A DNA stretch of 64,000 nucleotides from an uncultured Myxococcales bacterium (GCA_937872925.1 CALMUT010000081.1:42258-106257); one strand, 5' to 3'; shown: positions 27,074-36,718, counted from the stretch's first letter. Program-made: numbers and translations. The notes: generated from the sequence alone by a model not told the origin.

Positions 27074-28030
27074 ATGCGGAAGATCGTCGGCACTGGTGGA
27101 GCGCTTGTTGTGGGGTTGTTGCTGAGTTCCGCGAAAGCGAACGAAACGACCAGCGTCAGCGCTGCGCAAGAAGACGGCTTCGATGCACAAGCTTCCGCGT
27201 CCGCCAGTGGTCCGGGCAAGCTTGCTCTAAATACGATGTTCACCGCCGAGAAGATCGTGGCCACGATCCGCGTGCGCTTTCGCGACAAGAGAAAGTGTTT
27301 CGATGCTTGTCAGGCACGCGCGGATTGCGATGGCGTCATGCTGCAGATGAAGTCCATCAATTCCACAGTGTCCTGCATGCTCGGGACCAATGTGAAACAG
27401 AAACCCGTCAAGGGCTGGATGGCGTGGACGCCCGTTGCACGCTGCGCGCGGCACAAGGATTGCGATGACCTGAAGTTCTGCAATGGCCGGGAGCTTTGCG
27501 ATTGGAAGACCGGCAGCGTGCGTTGTTCCAAAGGAACGCCTCCCTGCAAGAAGGGCATGATCTGCAACGCGGCAGCTTCCCGCTGTGAGCAGCCCTGCAC
27601 CGACAGTGATGGCGATGGACACAAGTCTGCGTCCTGCGGCTTTGACGACTGCAACGACAAAGACCACAGGGTCTATCCCGGAAACCACGAGACCTGCGAC
27701 AGCAAAGACAACGACTGCGTTGCCTGCACGGTGGGCGACACGGATGCCGATGGTGACGGCTTTGTCAGCGCAGGCTGCTCGAATCCGATCAGCACGTCCT
27801 ACAATCCGGGCTGTGGTTCGAATCCGAAAGTGTATGTCGACATGGCGCAGAAGGTCGTGCGTGGGCGCGACTGCGACGACAACAATCCCGCAATCGGGCC
27901 GGGGTCGATCAAGTGCGACGCAATCCCGTCCTTCACGCAGGTATGCACGAACGGCGCGTGGCTGCGTATCGCGTGCCCCGGCGGAAAACGCTGCCAGCCC
28001 CAGCCCAACGGCACCGGGCTCTGCTTGTAA
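27074..28030 (+). CDS. Secreted Cys-rich protein with MopE-like metal-binding motif
   Basis: 318 aa with a Sec signal peptide (residues 1-22). Residues about 50-125 look like a PAN/apple-type domain (CFDACQARADCDGVMLQ ... SCMLG). Then come a disintegrin-like Cys cluster (ARCARHKDCDDLKFCNGRE) and two blocks of the MopE type: DSDGDGHKSASCGFDDCNDKD...YPGNHETCDSKDNDC and DADGDGFVSAGC...GRDCDDNNPAI. Such Asp-rich blocks bind calcium or copper in the family. Exported; partner unknown. Confidence 0.8.
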   Translation: MRKIVGTGGALVVGLLLSSAKANETTSVSAAQEDGFDAQASASASGPGKLALNTMFTAEKIVATIRVRFRDKRKCFDACQARADCDGVMLQMKSINSTVSCMLGTNVKQKPVKGWMAWTPVARCARHKDCDDLKFCNGRELCDWKTGSVRCSKGTPPCKKGMICNAAASRCEQPCTDSDGDGHKSASCGFDDCNDKDHRVYPGNHETCDSKDNDCVACTVGDTDADGDGFVSAGCSNPISTSYNPGCGSNPKVYVDMAQKVVRGRDCDDNNPAIGPGSIKCDAIPSFTQVCTNGAWLRIACPGGKRCQPQPNGTGLCL

Positions 28031-28187
28031 CGCGGTAGCTAGCGGAGCGGCGTCTCGCGCGGTCGTCGCCCGCCACCAGTGCGCTACGCGGATTCGAGTG
28101 CCGGCTCGATACGATCCGCGAGGCCGATCACTTGGTCAACGTGCACTTCGAACCGGGTGCTCCAAGTGAGCGCAAGGCCGTAACTGT

Positions 28188-29693
28188 CTAGCGAGACCTG
28201 TTCCCAGTCTTGCTCGGACTTTGGAAAGCAATGGACCTTCGCAGCACGAAGAGTCGGGCCTTGGGCGCGCGGTCTGGTCCGGGCAAAGTGCTCGGCTGCT
28301 CTTCAACGATCTCAAAAGAGCCACCGAGCAGCTTCTCCAGTGATTCACGTTCGTAGGGCGTGGTGCCGTGTGCGTCGCCTTCGCTGACGTCGTGGGTCTT
28401 GAGCAACAAGAAGCCCCCCGGGGAGACGAGCCCTGCGACTGCGTTCGCGTAGCGTGCGGCGGCCGACGGTGAGAGGAGATGCAGGCAACCGCGATCGACG
28501 GCGACGTCGAAAGCGCGATGCAGGCGGGTGTTCGTGATGTCGTCTTCGAGCCAGAGCACATCGGCCGTAGGCGCGCGCTGGCGGGCCTCTTCGAGCGCGC
28601 GCGCGGATAGCTCCGTGGCGACCACGCGGTGGCCGCGCTCGGCGGCTGCGACGGCGACTTGGCCGAGGCCAGTGCCGATGTCGAGCACGAGGGATGGCTT
28701 CGGTGCGAGCTGCGCGAGCTGCGCGACCAGGTCTGCGTCGGCCGTGTTGCTGTGCCAGGGCAGTTGCTCCGCGCCGGAGGCATACAGCTCGTCCCACTCT
28801 GCGGGACTGCGCGGCGTGACTTTCTTCCCGATGCCGCGACGCGCCAGCGCCGTCTCCAACATTTCCACGACGATGTGCACCGGGGGCGCCGGACCCAGCT
28901 TCTGCTCGCGCTCGAGGGGGGCGTCTGCGACCTCGATGCCGAAGGAGGGATGGATGACGTGCATGCCGTCGCTGACGAGCTGATCGACATTGCGCTGAAC
29001 GGCGGCGCCCGCGTACATCCCGGAGTTCATGGACGGAGCGACGACCACTGGCGCTGAGGTGGCGAGGGCAATTGCAGACACCAGCGAGTCGTAGTCCCCT
29101 GTCGCCAGGCGTGACAACGTCGTGGCCGTCGCGGGCCAGACCAGGACCGCGTCTGCCCAGGTCGCTAGATCGATGTGCGGCACCCGCGTCTCGCCCTCGT
29201 ACATGTCCGCCGCGATCGGATGGTGCACCAGGCTCTCGATGGACAGCGTGTTGATGAAGCGCATGGCGTTCTTCGTCGCAGCAACCCGGACTTCGAAGCC
29301 GCGGCCTTGCAGCAAGCTGATCAGTGACGGCGCATACATGGCTGCCACGGCGCCGGACAGGCAGAGCACGATCCGCGCAGCTCGGCGCAGGGGCCGCTGC
29401 GTGGCCGCCGCTAGATCGACGTGCTCGACGGCGCCGGCGGCCGTCAACAGACCGAGCATCTGATCGACCACGCTGTTTTTGCCAAGTGTGGCTCCGGTGA
29501 GCGCTTCCACGTATTCGACGACCTGCTGCCGGGATCGCGGCTCCAGCAGGAACTTCAGCAATACCTTCGCGAGCTCAGCTGACTCGGCTTGCAGCTCGTG
29601 GGCACGGCCGTCCGGCGCCAGGACGACGGTGCGGTCCAGCGTGTCGTAGATGCGCACCACGCGTGCGCGCCGCAACCGGGAGTCAGCTACCAC
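28188..29693 (-). CDS. PqqD-like + HFCD flavoprotein + methyltransferase fusion
   Basis: 501 aa from GTG 29693. Residues 1-95 look like a PqqD-like or winged-helix domain. Residues about 105-285 are a flavin-dependent cysteine decarboxylase (HFCD) fold: VLCLSGAVAAMYAPSLISLL, PHIDLATWADAVLVWPAT with the active-site His, and APSMNSGMY, the substrate-clamp motif. This fold covers CoaC and the EpiD/MrsD type that act on RiPP C-termini. Residues about 335-490 are a class I SAM methyltransferase (VLDIGTGLGQVAVAAAERG). The three parts are in one uninterrupted frame. No CoaB domain is present, so it is unlikely to be the coenzyme A enzyme. Peptide tailoring is the more likely role, but I see no precursor peptide. 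Confidence 0.75.
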   Translation of the reverse strand: MVADSRLRRARVVRIYDTLDRTVVLAPDGRAHELQAESAELAKVLLKFLLEPRSRQQVVEYVEALTGATLGKNSVVDQMLGLLTAAGAVEHVDLAAATQRPLRRAARIVLCLSGAVAAMYAPSLISLLQGRGFEVRVAATKNAMRFINTLSIESLVHHPIAADMYEGETRVPHIDLATWADAVLVWPATATTLSRLATGDYDSLVSAIALATSAPVVVAPSMNSGMYAGAAVQRNVDQLVSDGMHVIHPSFGIEVADAPLEREQKLGPAPPVHIVVEMLETALARRGIGKKVTPRSPAEWDELYASGAEQLPWHSNTADADLVAQLAQLAPKPSLVLDIGTGLGQVAVAAAERGHRVVATELSARALEEARQRAPTADVLWLEDDITNTRLHRAFDVAVDRGCLHLLSPSAAARYANAVAGLVSPGGFLLLKTHDVSEGDAHGTTPYERESLEKLLGGSFEIVEEQPSTLPGPDRAPKARLFVLRRSIAFQSPSKTGNRSR

Positions 29694-29735
29694 CGTCTCA
29701 GAGTACTTGCGGTCCGACCGGACCGCTGTGGGCTA

Positions 29736-29981
29736 TCAACTACTGCCGCCTGGAGAGCACTTGCCCCCCGCCTCCAAGAAGCAGTCCTTCGACGGGCCGC
29801 ACGTGGCTTTGCCGTTCGGGTCTTCGCAGCGCTGGCATGAACCCGACGGCTTGTCTGCGCATGCCTCAAGCGCCACGGACTGCGTCGATTCGTCATCTTC
29901 GCTGCCGCAGGCCAGCACAACGCCAAAGGACGTCACGCTGAGCGCCGCAGGCAGGATCAACAGGCGTGTGCGGTTCCACAT
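29736..29981 (-). CDS. Small Cys-rich lipoprotein
   Basis: 81 aa. Signal LLILPAALSVTSFGVVLAC. The mature part has seven further cysteines in CADKPSGSCQRCEDPNGKATC and CFLEAGGKC, a compact disulphide pattern. It lies 42 bp upstream of the flavoprotein fusion gene on the same strand, so both may be on one transcript, but a lipoprotein is not an expected substrate of that enzyme. Function unknown. Confidence 0.7.
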   Translation of the reverse strand: MWNRTRLLILPAALSVTSFGVVLACGSEDDESTQSVALEACADKPSGSCQRCEDPNGKATCGPSKDCFLEAGGKCSPGGSS

Positions 29982-30146
29982 ACGTTCATATTACCACCTG
30001 CCGAGCCAAACTTGATCGTTGTCATTGATCTGCCATTTGCTAGTATTTTCAGTATCTTGGTCTCAGAGCCGCGTTCCCGCCGTCTCTTTCCGCCCGCGCT
30101 TGAGCGGATCGTGGTGGGCGCGGGGCGGTGCGTTGGGCAGACCGCA

Positions 30147-30695
30147 ATGAGCGCCTTACTGCTCGTCGCGATGGGCTGTGGCTCCGAGGACGGCGGGCAG
30201 CCGGGAGCGTTATCGGGCGGCCGAGTCGGCGAGGTGGTGCCGGAGCTCGAGCTGCGGGGCTACCTGCGCGTGGAGACGACCGGGCTGGCAACCGACGCGA
30301 CCTTGGGCCCGATGAACTGGGATTCCATTCGCAACAGCACAAGCCTGAGCCATGGGCTGATCCACGTTTCGGGCTTCACCTGAACTAGCTGCAAGGCAGC
30401 GGCCCGGGACATGGCTCTGGAGTATCCAAACTACGCGGACAAGGTCGTGTTCGTCGATCTGCTGGCCGAGGGCTCCGCCACTTTGGAGCCCGTGCAGGAC
30501 ACCGAGTTGGACGCTTGGATACAGGGCCCCGGGATCTCCTTCACCGTCGCGACGGATCTACCGGGCCTGGGCCAACGCATCCTCAAAGACTTCTCGCCGA
30601 CGGATCAGAGCTATCTCGTGGAACTCGCGTCGCGAAAGATCGTCGGGCACGCGCGAGCTCCCTCGGCGCTGTACGCGGCCATCGAAGCACTGTAG
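30147..30695 (+). CDS. Thioredoxin-like lipoprotein with in-frame TGA in the redox motif (UxxC candidate)
   Basis: ATG 30147 gives MSALLLVAMGC, a short lipoprotein signal. The frame continues without break to TAG 30695 except for one TGA at 30381-30383, codon 79. The context is HVSGFT-TGA-TSCKAAARDMA, so the TGA lies where thioredoxin/TlpA-like lipoproteins have the first Cys of CxxC (usual form GxWCxxCK); the second Cys (codon 82) is kept. The downstream half (DKVVFVDLL, GISFTVATDLP, PTDQSYLVELASRKIVGHA) has the expected thioredoxin-fold pattern and good codon use. So it may be a selenoprotein with Sec79, or a gene with a nonsense mutation. A small GCTGC-AAG-GCAGC hairpin lies just downstream (30388-30400). 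Confidence 0.7.
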
Positions 30696-30734
30696 TTGCA
30701 TCGATGCCCCCGGCTGCCGCTTGCTTTGTTGGTT

Positions 30735-30812
30735 GGATGTGGCGGCTTTGACGTCATCGTAACGTCCGTTGGCGCCTTCCGGTCGGTTGACCTGTCACTG
30801 GGGCATGCAGCT
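30735..30812 (+). repeat. Remnant of the four-helix module leader
   Basis: Contains TGTGGCGGCTTTGACGTCAT with the TGACGTCA palindrome (30749-30756), then an ACGTC word and CTGTCACTGGGGCATGCA, in the same order and nearly the same spacing as in modules A (5978-6052) and B (13836-13910). No hairpin or four-helix gene follows. Confidence 0.6.
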
Positions 30813-31001
30813 GCAAACGCTGTCGGCGCCGCGAGGAGCGGTGCACGTCTTGGTCGTGGCGCTGCAGGTTTCAGCCAGGTTGGAATCACCGAAAATATGC
30901 CGCTTGTCGCTTCACGCGGGCCCGCATGAAGGGGGTGATGCGGCAAAGGCGCAGGCAGCACGCTGGCGGCATTCGACTCGGCTACGTTACAACCCCAAGT
31001 G

Positions 31002-34000
31002 ATGAGCGCGCCGCATAGCTATCTCGATCCGACGACCGCCCACTTCGTGTTCGAGAACTACAACTGGGACGTCCCCCACTCGAACTTCTTGCCTGGCATC
31101 GCTGGAAAGTGGGGCGTGCCGGTCTGGTGCTACCTGGTCAATCGCGGTCAATGCGTCGCGTCCTTTGGCGTGCGGGATAAAGACGGGCAGATCCTCGAGT
31201 TTTACTCCTTCAACAAAGCGTGCATGCGCGTCGAGCGCGAGGGCTTTCGAACCTTCGTACGCCTGGGGGACAAGCAGGTCTACGAGCCGTTTCGTCGCAG
31301 CGACGACGAGCGCATCGCGCAGACCATGATCGTGGCGTCGGGTGAGATCACCCTGCGCGAAACAAATCCGAGTCTTGGTCTCGAATTCGAAGTGGTTTAC
31401 TTCGGGTTGGCGGGTGAACGCGTCGCAGGGCTCGTGCGCATGCTTACAGTTCGGAACCTAAAGAAGAAGGAGCGACGCGTCGATATGGTCGACGGCCTAC
31501 CGCGTATCTTGCCCTTCGGACTCGACCAGGCTCGCATCAAGGGGATCCCGCGGCACATCGAAGGCATGATGGGCGTTACCGAACGCGGCGGCGCCGCGAT
31601 GTTTCGCCTGAAGCAGACCGCAGACGACAGCGAACGCGTTGGACGCATCGAGGGTGGCAACTTCTATTTGCGCGTCGGCGTCGAAGGCACGCGCGGGCTG
31701 ATCGTGGATCCTGAGGCAGTGTTTGCGGAGCCCTTCAACTATGACTCACCGAGGCGCTTCGCGGATTCGGGCGTCCGTGGCGTGCTCGCTGCAGAGCAGT
31801 TTTGGGAAAACAAGACTCCGGCCGCCATGACCGCGCGCTCCGTCACGCTGAAAGAGGGTGCGGCGACCACGCTGTGTTCCGTCTTCGGCTACGCGCCCAG
31901 TGACGGAGACTTGGACACGATTGCCGCGCGCTCCCGCCGGGCCAGTTTCGTCGAAGAAAAGCGCGAAGAAAACCGCCGCACCGTCGAAGAAGTGGCCGAC
32001 CACGCATTCACCGTATCGGCTTCACCGGAGTTCGACGCCTACAGCCGACAGGACTTCTTGGACAACGTCATCCGCGGTGGCATGCCCATGACCCTGACGT
32101 TGAAAGACAAGAAGAGCACTCTCTACCTGTACTCGCGGCAGAACGGAGATCTAGAGCGCGACTATCACTACTTCGTCCTCGACCCCACCTACCTGTCGCA
32201 GGGCACGGGGCACTACCGCAGCGTGCTGCAGAACCGACGCACCGATACCTGGTTCTTTCCGGATATCGAAGCCACCAACCTGCGCACGTTCATGAACCTG
32301 ATCCAGCTCGACGGCTACAACCCCCTCGAGGTCTTGGGCGCCAAGTATCGGAGCGTGGATCCTGAGGCTGCGGCGACATGGGCACAGCGTCGGATCGACA
32401 GCCCCAAGCAGCGCGCGGAACTCCTTGCCTGGCTGGAGCAGGGGTTTTCTCCGGGGCAACTGATCCTACGCCTGGAGGATCTGATCACGCTGGAAGCGGA
32501 CCGGCGCACCTCCACTCTCGACGAGGTGCTTAGCTTCTGCGACGAGTGCGAAGTCGGAGGGTTACATGAGGGCTTTTGGGTCGACCACTGGCACTACAAC
32601 GTGGACCTGCTCGAAGTCGTGCTGATGGTCTATCCGGATCGCGTCGACGACTTGCTCATGGGTGACAAGAGCTATACCTACTTCGACGATCCGGACGTCG
32701 TCTTGCCACGTCGTGCGCGCAGCGTCAGCGTGGGGGGCAAAGTGCGCAGCTACGGCGCCGTCTATCGAGATCCCGAGAAGCTCGCGCTGATTGAGAAGCG
32801 CGCTCAGGACCCACACGTGGTGCGCACCGAGGGCGGCAAAGGTGAAGTCTACCGCACCACGCTGTTGGCAAAGCTGCTCACCATCGTGGTCAACCGGCTG
32901 GCCACGCTGGACCCCGGCGGCACGGGCATCGAGATGGAAGCAGGCAAACCCGGTTGGAACGACTCCATGAATGGTCTGCCCGGCGTATTCGGATCAGGTC
33001 TAAGCGAAACTCTGGAGCTCGCGCGGACGGTGAAGTTGCTGCGGACGTTGCTGCCCCGACTCAAAGGCGGGCGCACCCGTACCCTTGCCGTCTACTCGGA
33101 GCTTTCGGAGTTCCAGCGCGGGGTGCAGGCAGCGATGAAGAAGCGGCTGACGGCGCGATCCAATGCCGCACTGAACTACTGGAACGAGGCAAACGCGCTC
33201 AAAGAACACTATCGCGACCAAACTCGGCTCGGCGTCGGCGGAACTGAAGAGCGCCTGCCGCTGTCGGAGCTGTCCGGTTTCTTGTCCACGGCGGACGAGT
33301 TTCTTGAGCGCATTTTCAGCGGTCGCAATCGGGCCAAGGTGATCTCGAAAGCTGGCGTTCCGTTTACGTACTTCGTCAACGATGTCACGAAGCACGAACC
33401 CACGGGTGAGACCAACCACCTTGGGTTGCCCACGACCGTGCCCGCGGCCTTCGATCAGCGCCCTGTGAAGCTCTTCCTAGAGGGCCCCGTGCATTGGCTG
33501 AAACACCGGCCCGAAGAAGCGCTGGCGGTGTACGAAGCCGTGCGCAAGTCTCCGCTCTTCGATCGCAAGCTCAAGATGTACAAGAGCTGCGAGAACATGC
33601 GCGGCGAGTCTCCCGAGCTTGGCCGTGCAGTGGGCGCGTACCCGCGCGGCTGGATCGAGAACGAATCGATCTACCTGCACATGGAGTACAAGTACTTGCT
33701 CGAGGTACTGCGCTCGGGCCTGTGTGAGCAGTTTTGGGCGGACGCGGAAACGGCCCTCGTACCGTTCATGGACCCGGCAGTGTACGGCCGCAGCATCTTG
33801 GAAGGCGCGTCGTTCATCGTGTCTAGTGCGTTTGCGCAATCGTCTCTGCACGGTCGGGCATTTCAACCGCGCCTCTCGGGCATCACCTGTGAGTTCCTGC
33901 ACATGTGGCTGCTCGCTGTCGCTGGAGAGCAGCCGCTTCGGTTGGACCGTCAAGGCAAGCTGGAGCTAGCGCTAGAGCCGCGTTTGCCGGGCTGGCTCTT

Positions 34001-34289
34001 TACGGAGCAGGAGACTCGGCGCGAGTACCACGACTTCCGCGACGGCTGGACCGAGGTCATCATTCCTGAGAACGCGTTTGCGTTCAAGCTGCTGGGACGG
34101 ACTCTGGTGGTCTACGCAAACAAGAACCGCAAGGATACCTACGGCACAGGCGCCGCGCGGCCGCGCTCCTACGAGTTGCTCTACCGCAGCGGTCGCCGCA
34201 CGACGGTGAACGCCAAGGTGCTTCCTCTGCGCCATGCACGCGCAGTGCGCAATGGAGATGTTTTGCGTATGGACGTCGTGTTGCGCTGA
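31002..34289 (+). CDS. Large GH94-like (cellobiose-phosphorylase-like) enzyme
   Basis: 1,095 aa from ATG 31002 (GTG 30999 is possible). It has no signal peptide, so it is cytoplasmic. The N-terminal 330 residues form a beta-rich part (FVFENYNWDVPHSNFLPG, GQILEFYSFNKACMRVEREG) like the super-beta-sandwich of GH94 enzymes. The centre and C-terminus are helical and include WFFPDIEATNLRTFMNLIQLDGYNPLEVLGAKY, EGFWVDHWHYNVDLLEVVL and GKPGWNDSMNGLPGVFGS, fitting an (alpha/alpha)6 barrel with acidic catalytic residues. Such proteins are annotated as cellobiose phosphorylase in many genomes; the real substrate is unknown. The gene stands alone, with no transporter beside it. Confidence 0.6.
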   Translation: MSAPHSYLDPTTAHFVFENYNWDVPHSNFLPGIAGKWGVPVWCYLVNRGQCVASFGVRDKDGQILEFYSFNKACMRVEREGFRTFVRLGDKQVYEPFRRSDDERIAQTMIVASGEITLRETNPSLGLEFEVVYFGLAGERVAGLVRMLTVRNLKKKERRVDMVDGLPRILPFGLDQARIKGIPRHIEGMMGVTERGGAAMFRLKQTADDSERVGRIEGGNFYLRVGVEGTRGLIVDPEAVFAEPFNYDSPRRFADSGVRGVLAAEQFWENKTPAAMTARSVTLKEGAATTLCSVFGYAPSDGDLDTIAARSRRASFVEEKREENRRTVEEVADHAFTVSASPEFDAYSRQDFLDNVIRGGMPMTLTLKDKKSTLYLYSRQNGDLERDYHYFVLDPTYLSQGTGHYRSVLQNRRTDTWFFPDIEATNLRTFMNLIQLDGYNPLEVLGAKYRSVDPEAAATWAQRRIDSPKQRAELLAWLEQGFSPGQLILRLEDLITLEADRRTSTLDEVLSFCDECEVGGLHEGFWVDHWHYNVDLLEVVLMVYPDRVDDLLMGDKSYTYFDDPDVVLPRRARSVSVGGKVRSYGAVYRDPEKLALIEKRAQDPHVVRTEGGKGEVYRTTLLAKLLTIVVNRLATLDPGGTGIEMEAGKPGWNDSMNGLPGVFGSGLSETLELARTVKLLRTLLPRLKGGRTRTLAVYSELSEFQRGVQAAMKKRLTARSNAALNYWNEANALKEHYRDQTRLGVGGTEERLPLSELSGFLSTADEFLERIFSGRNRAKVISKAGVPFTYFVNDVTKHEPTGETNHLGLPTTVPAAFDQRPVKLFLEGPVHWLKHRPEEALAVYEAVRKSPLFDRKLKMYKSCENMRGESPELGRAVGAYPRGWIENESIYLHMEYKYLLEVLRSGLCEQFWADAETALVPFMDPAVYGRSILEGASFIVSSAFAQSSLHGRAFQPRLSGITCEFLHMWLLAVAGEQPLRLDRQGKLELALEPRLPGWLFTEQETRREYHDFRDGWTEVIIPENAFAFKLLGRTLVVYANKNRKDTYGTGAARPRSYELLYRSGRRTTVNAKVLPLRHARAVRNGDVLRMDVVLR

Positions 34290-34308
34290 GATGTTTTCCT
34301 GCCGGTCT

Positions 34309-35172
34309 TCAGAGGCCGCACTCGATCTTGCACTTCACGTTCAGACAAGCGGCCAGATCCTGGAAGACCTGCGCGCCCACGGAATGGTTGGAGACGCACG
34401 CCTGGACGCAGGGAATGTCCGCGGTCACGCAACTGTCCATACAAGCGATCAATGCGGTGCACTCGACACTTGCCGAGCACGCCGCCGATTCCGCGGCGCA
34501 CTTCGCGGTGCTGCACGAGGAACACTTCGCACTGCCGATACCTCCCGTGCCCGTCGTCGCTCCGGTTCCGCTTCCTCCGAAACCGCCCGTGCCCGGCACG
34601 CCGCCCGTTCCGCCCGTTCCGCCCGTGCCGCCCGTGCCTGGGAACCCACCTGTGCCGCCTCCGGCCGGGTCCCCTTTGCAAGTCGGTGTCGTGGCCGTTC
34701 CTTCCGTGCACTCGGTTGCCCGAAACACATTACAGTTGGCTACCGCCTTCCCGCCGGAGCAGCCGGTGTCGGTCGGCGTGCAGCTGCAATCACCCGCTGG
34801 ATTCAGGCAGCAGTAGTGGGCAATACCGTCGCAGGAATCGAGCGGTCCATTGGCGTGCATCGTTCCGCAGCTACAATTCTCGCCTTCTTGTCTGCAGCCA
34901 ACGACCTTGCATTCGCAGGATCCGGTGTTGGGGTAGTCCGGTGTCCTGCAGCACCACGTGTTTCGGCTGGCGGGAGGCGTGCACTGCTGCGCGCTCGTAC
35001 TGTCGTCAGACGTGTGGTCCGGGTCCGCAGTGCAAGTGCATCCTTGGCTTTCGCTGACGCAATGCACGTCCGGAGACGAGCCCGCCGCACCGCCGGCCCC
35101 GTCGCCGCTATCCTCCGATGAGCATGCCAGCGCCAGGGAGATCGCACCCGCGAACCCTGCGACGCTGCGCAT
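34309..35172 (-). CDS. Cys-rich lipoprotein with Gly/Thr repeat linker
   Basis: Start ATG 35172 (ATG 35193 is an alternative). Signal FAGAISLALAC. 287 aa. The first part has about twenty cysteines in short groups (CTCTADPD, CCRTPDYPN, CECKVVGCRQEG.CSCG). A linker of GTGG repeats follows, then a C-terminal Cys-rich domain (CSSCSTAKCAAESAACSAS ... CTALIACMDSCVT...C) that resembles the end of the lipoprotein at 51979-52440. Predicted surface lipoprotein. Function unknown. Confidence 0.75.
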   Translation of the reverse strand: MRSVAGFAGAISLALACSSEDSGDGAGGAAGSSPDVHCVSESQGCTCTADPDHTSDDSTSAQQCTPPASRNTWCCRTPDYPNTGSCECKVVGCRQEGENCSCGTMHANGPLDSCDGIAHYCCLNPAGDCSCTPTDTGCSGGKAVANCNVFRATECTEGTATTPTCKGDPAGGGTGGFPGTGGTGGTGGTGGVPGTGGFGGSGTGATTGTGGIGSAKCSSCSTAKCAAESAACSASVECTALIACMDSCVTADIPCVQACVSNHSVGAQVFQDLAACLNVKCKIECGL

Positions 35173-35302
35173 GTGAACCAGCCGCCCAAGCATGAGTCGT
35201 CCCTTTCAGCACCAAGCTTGCTGGCCGGACCAGGGGTTGGCAAGGGGATTGACCGCTTGTCTGATGGCCGCGTCGTGCTGCGGGAGCTTCCGCGCCACTG
35301 CG

Positions 35303-36616
35303 CTACTGCAGCTTCACGTCGTCAATCAGTACGCCGGCGTGACTGCAGCCGAAACCGACGTGGTTTTCTCCGAGAACGCCCAGCACGACGTCCTTGCCGG
35401 GGTCTGGCAGCGAAAGCGCGATGTTTTGCACTTCGCCGACCAACATCGAGTCTGGCAACGACGTTGGCGTCCCCATTGACGGAGCTGTGTGCGTGCGCGT
35501 GGTCCCACCAACCACCGCCGCGGTCAGGCTCAAGGAACCGGGCTTGACCGGGCATTGCGTATACACTCGCACAACGGCCACGAGTTCGGCCTCAGCGCCT
35601 ACGCGCTGCAACCGAAGCATGGCCTGGGTCCCCGCCGGAACGTGCAACATGCGCAACCCAGCGATGGCGCCTTCTCCTTTGAAGTCAGTAACGATTTGAG
35701 GCCCGGCAGCCGGCCAGATCCCCGTCGCCGTACTTGTTTCGAACCCGTCTTGGACCAGCACTCCAAAGTCAGCAAGGGTGGCGAGCTTGGCACTCGGTGA
35801 AAGCGGACGCCCGCCGAGGTCCTTGCCCGCGAAGCTAAGCTCGAGGTCGCTTCCGAAGGGAAGCACCCGGTCGGTGCTGGCGCCGACGACAAGCTTCTCG
35901 TCGAGAGTGGGATCCAGCGTCACGTTCGAGCTACTGACTGGCTCGTGCAGGGCTACGACCGCGTCCGCACGCAGCGGTTCGGCGAAGGAGAGATCTAGCG
36001 ACAGCAGACCGCCCAGCGCGGGTGGCGCTTTAAAGGTCGGATCGATGTTGTCGATGACACCAGATAGGACCACAGGCCCGGTCGTGTGCTCTTCAAAGGT
36101 GTCTTCGGAGCAAACTTCGGTGCGGTAGGTGCCAGTCGCGCTCAGTTGCGCGGCACCACCCGCATCACGATTGAAGCTAAACGTGGCGCTTTCGAGCCGT
36201 GTGTTCGGCGGGCACAGATCGTGGCCTGCCGGCCGCCAACCGAGAGTCAGCGGAGCGTCCAGCAGGAACCCATCGCTATTGGCACTCAGCTGGGCTCGCT
36301 CCGCATTTCCCGGCGTACCCCAGACAATGCTGAGGGCGCCAGCAAGTGCGCGCTCGACATGCAGCGTCACCGGCGTACACGGCCCGATGCACCATCCTGC
36401 AGCGCCAGCTTCGCCTTGAAACTGCACATCGAAGCTCAGCCCTTCCAAGTCGGCCGCAGCGATAGCCGCGTCTACTGGATCCGCGTCGCTTAGCTGGGCG
36501 TCGTTCGAAGCGTCCGCGGCCGCGTCAGGCTTTCCCTGAGTTGCGCTTCCCGGAGACGACTCTGCGCAGGCCACGCCAACGGCTCCAAAAAGCACCGCTG
36601 CAACAGCGCCACGCAT
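35303..36616 (-). CDS. Large lipoprotein of unknown function
   Basis: Start ATG 36616, giving signal MRGAVAAVLFGAVGVAC; the longer frame to 36715 has no support. 437 aa. After an Asp/Ala-rich linker comes a beta-rich protein with Ig-like blocks (LSFDVQFQGEAGAAGWCIGPC, GVIDNIDPTFKAPPALGG, LELSFAGKDLGGRPLSP) and a final carbohydrate-binding-like segment (VQDGFETSTATGIWPA ... VGFGCSHAGVLIDDVKLQ), whose DGFE and DDV ends are typical of jelly-roll binding modules. No catalytic residues are recognised. Confidence 0.7.
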   Translation of the reverse strand: MRGAVAAVLFGAVGVACAESSPGSATQGKPDAAADASNDAQLSDADPVDAAIAAADLEGLSFDVQFQGEAGAAGWCIGPCTPVTLHVERALAGALSIVWGTPGNAERAQLSANSDGFLLDAPLTLGWRPAGHDLCPPNTRLESATFSFNRDAGGAAQLSATGTYRTEVCSEDTFEEHTTGPVVLSGVIDNIDPTFKAPPALGGLLSLDLSFAEPLRADAVVALHEPVSSSNVTLDPTLDEKLVVGASTDRVLPFGSDLELSFAGKDLGGRPLSPSAKLATLADFGVLVQDGFETSTATGIWPAAGPQIVTDFKGEGAIAGLRMLHVPAGTQAMLRLQRVGAEAELVAVVRVYTQCPVKPGSLSLTAAVVGGTTRTHTAPSMGTPTSLPDSMLVGEVQNIALSLPDPGKDVVLGVLGENHVGFGCSHAGVLIDDVKLQ

Positions 36617-36718
36617 CGAGCGAAGCGTAGCAGGGCGCGAGAGTAGCAGCCAAGGGCGCGGAACGTTCCCAGGCGATTTCGCGGCGCAAGCGCGAGGGCG
36701 TTCACGCCGGTCCACTCC

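Noticed and set aside
28031..30000. RiPP gene cluster around the flavoprotein fusion
   Set aside because: No precursor peptide, transporter or other tailoring gene is visible; the neighbour is a lipoprotein.
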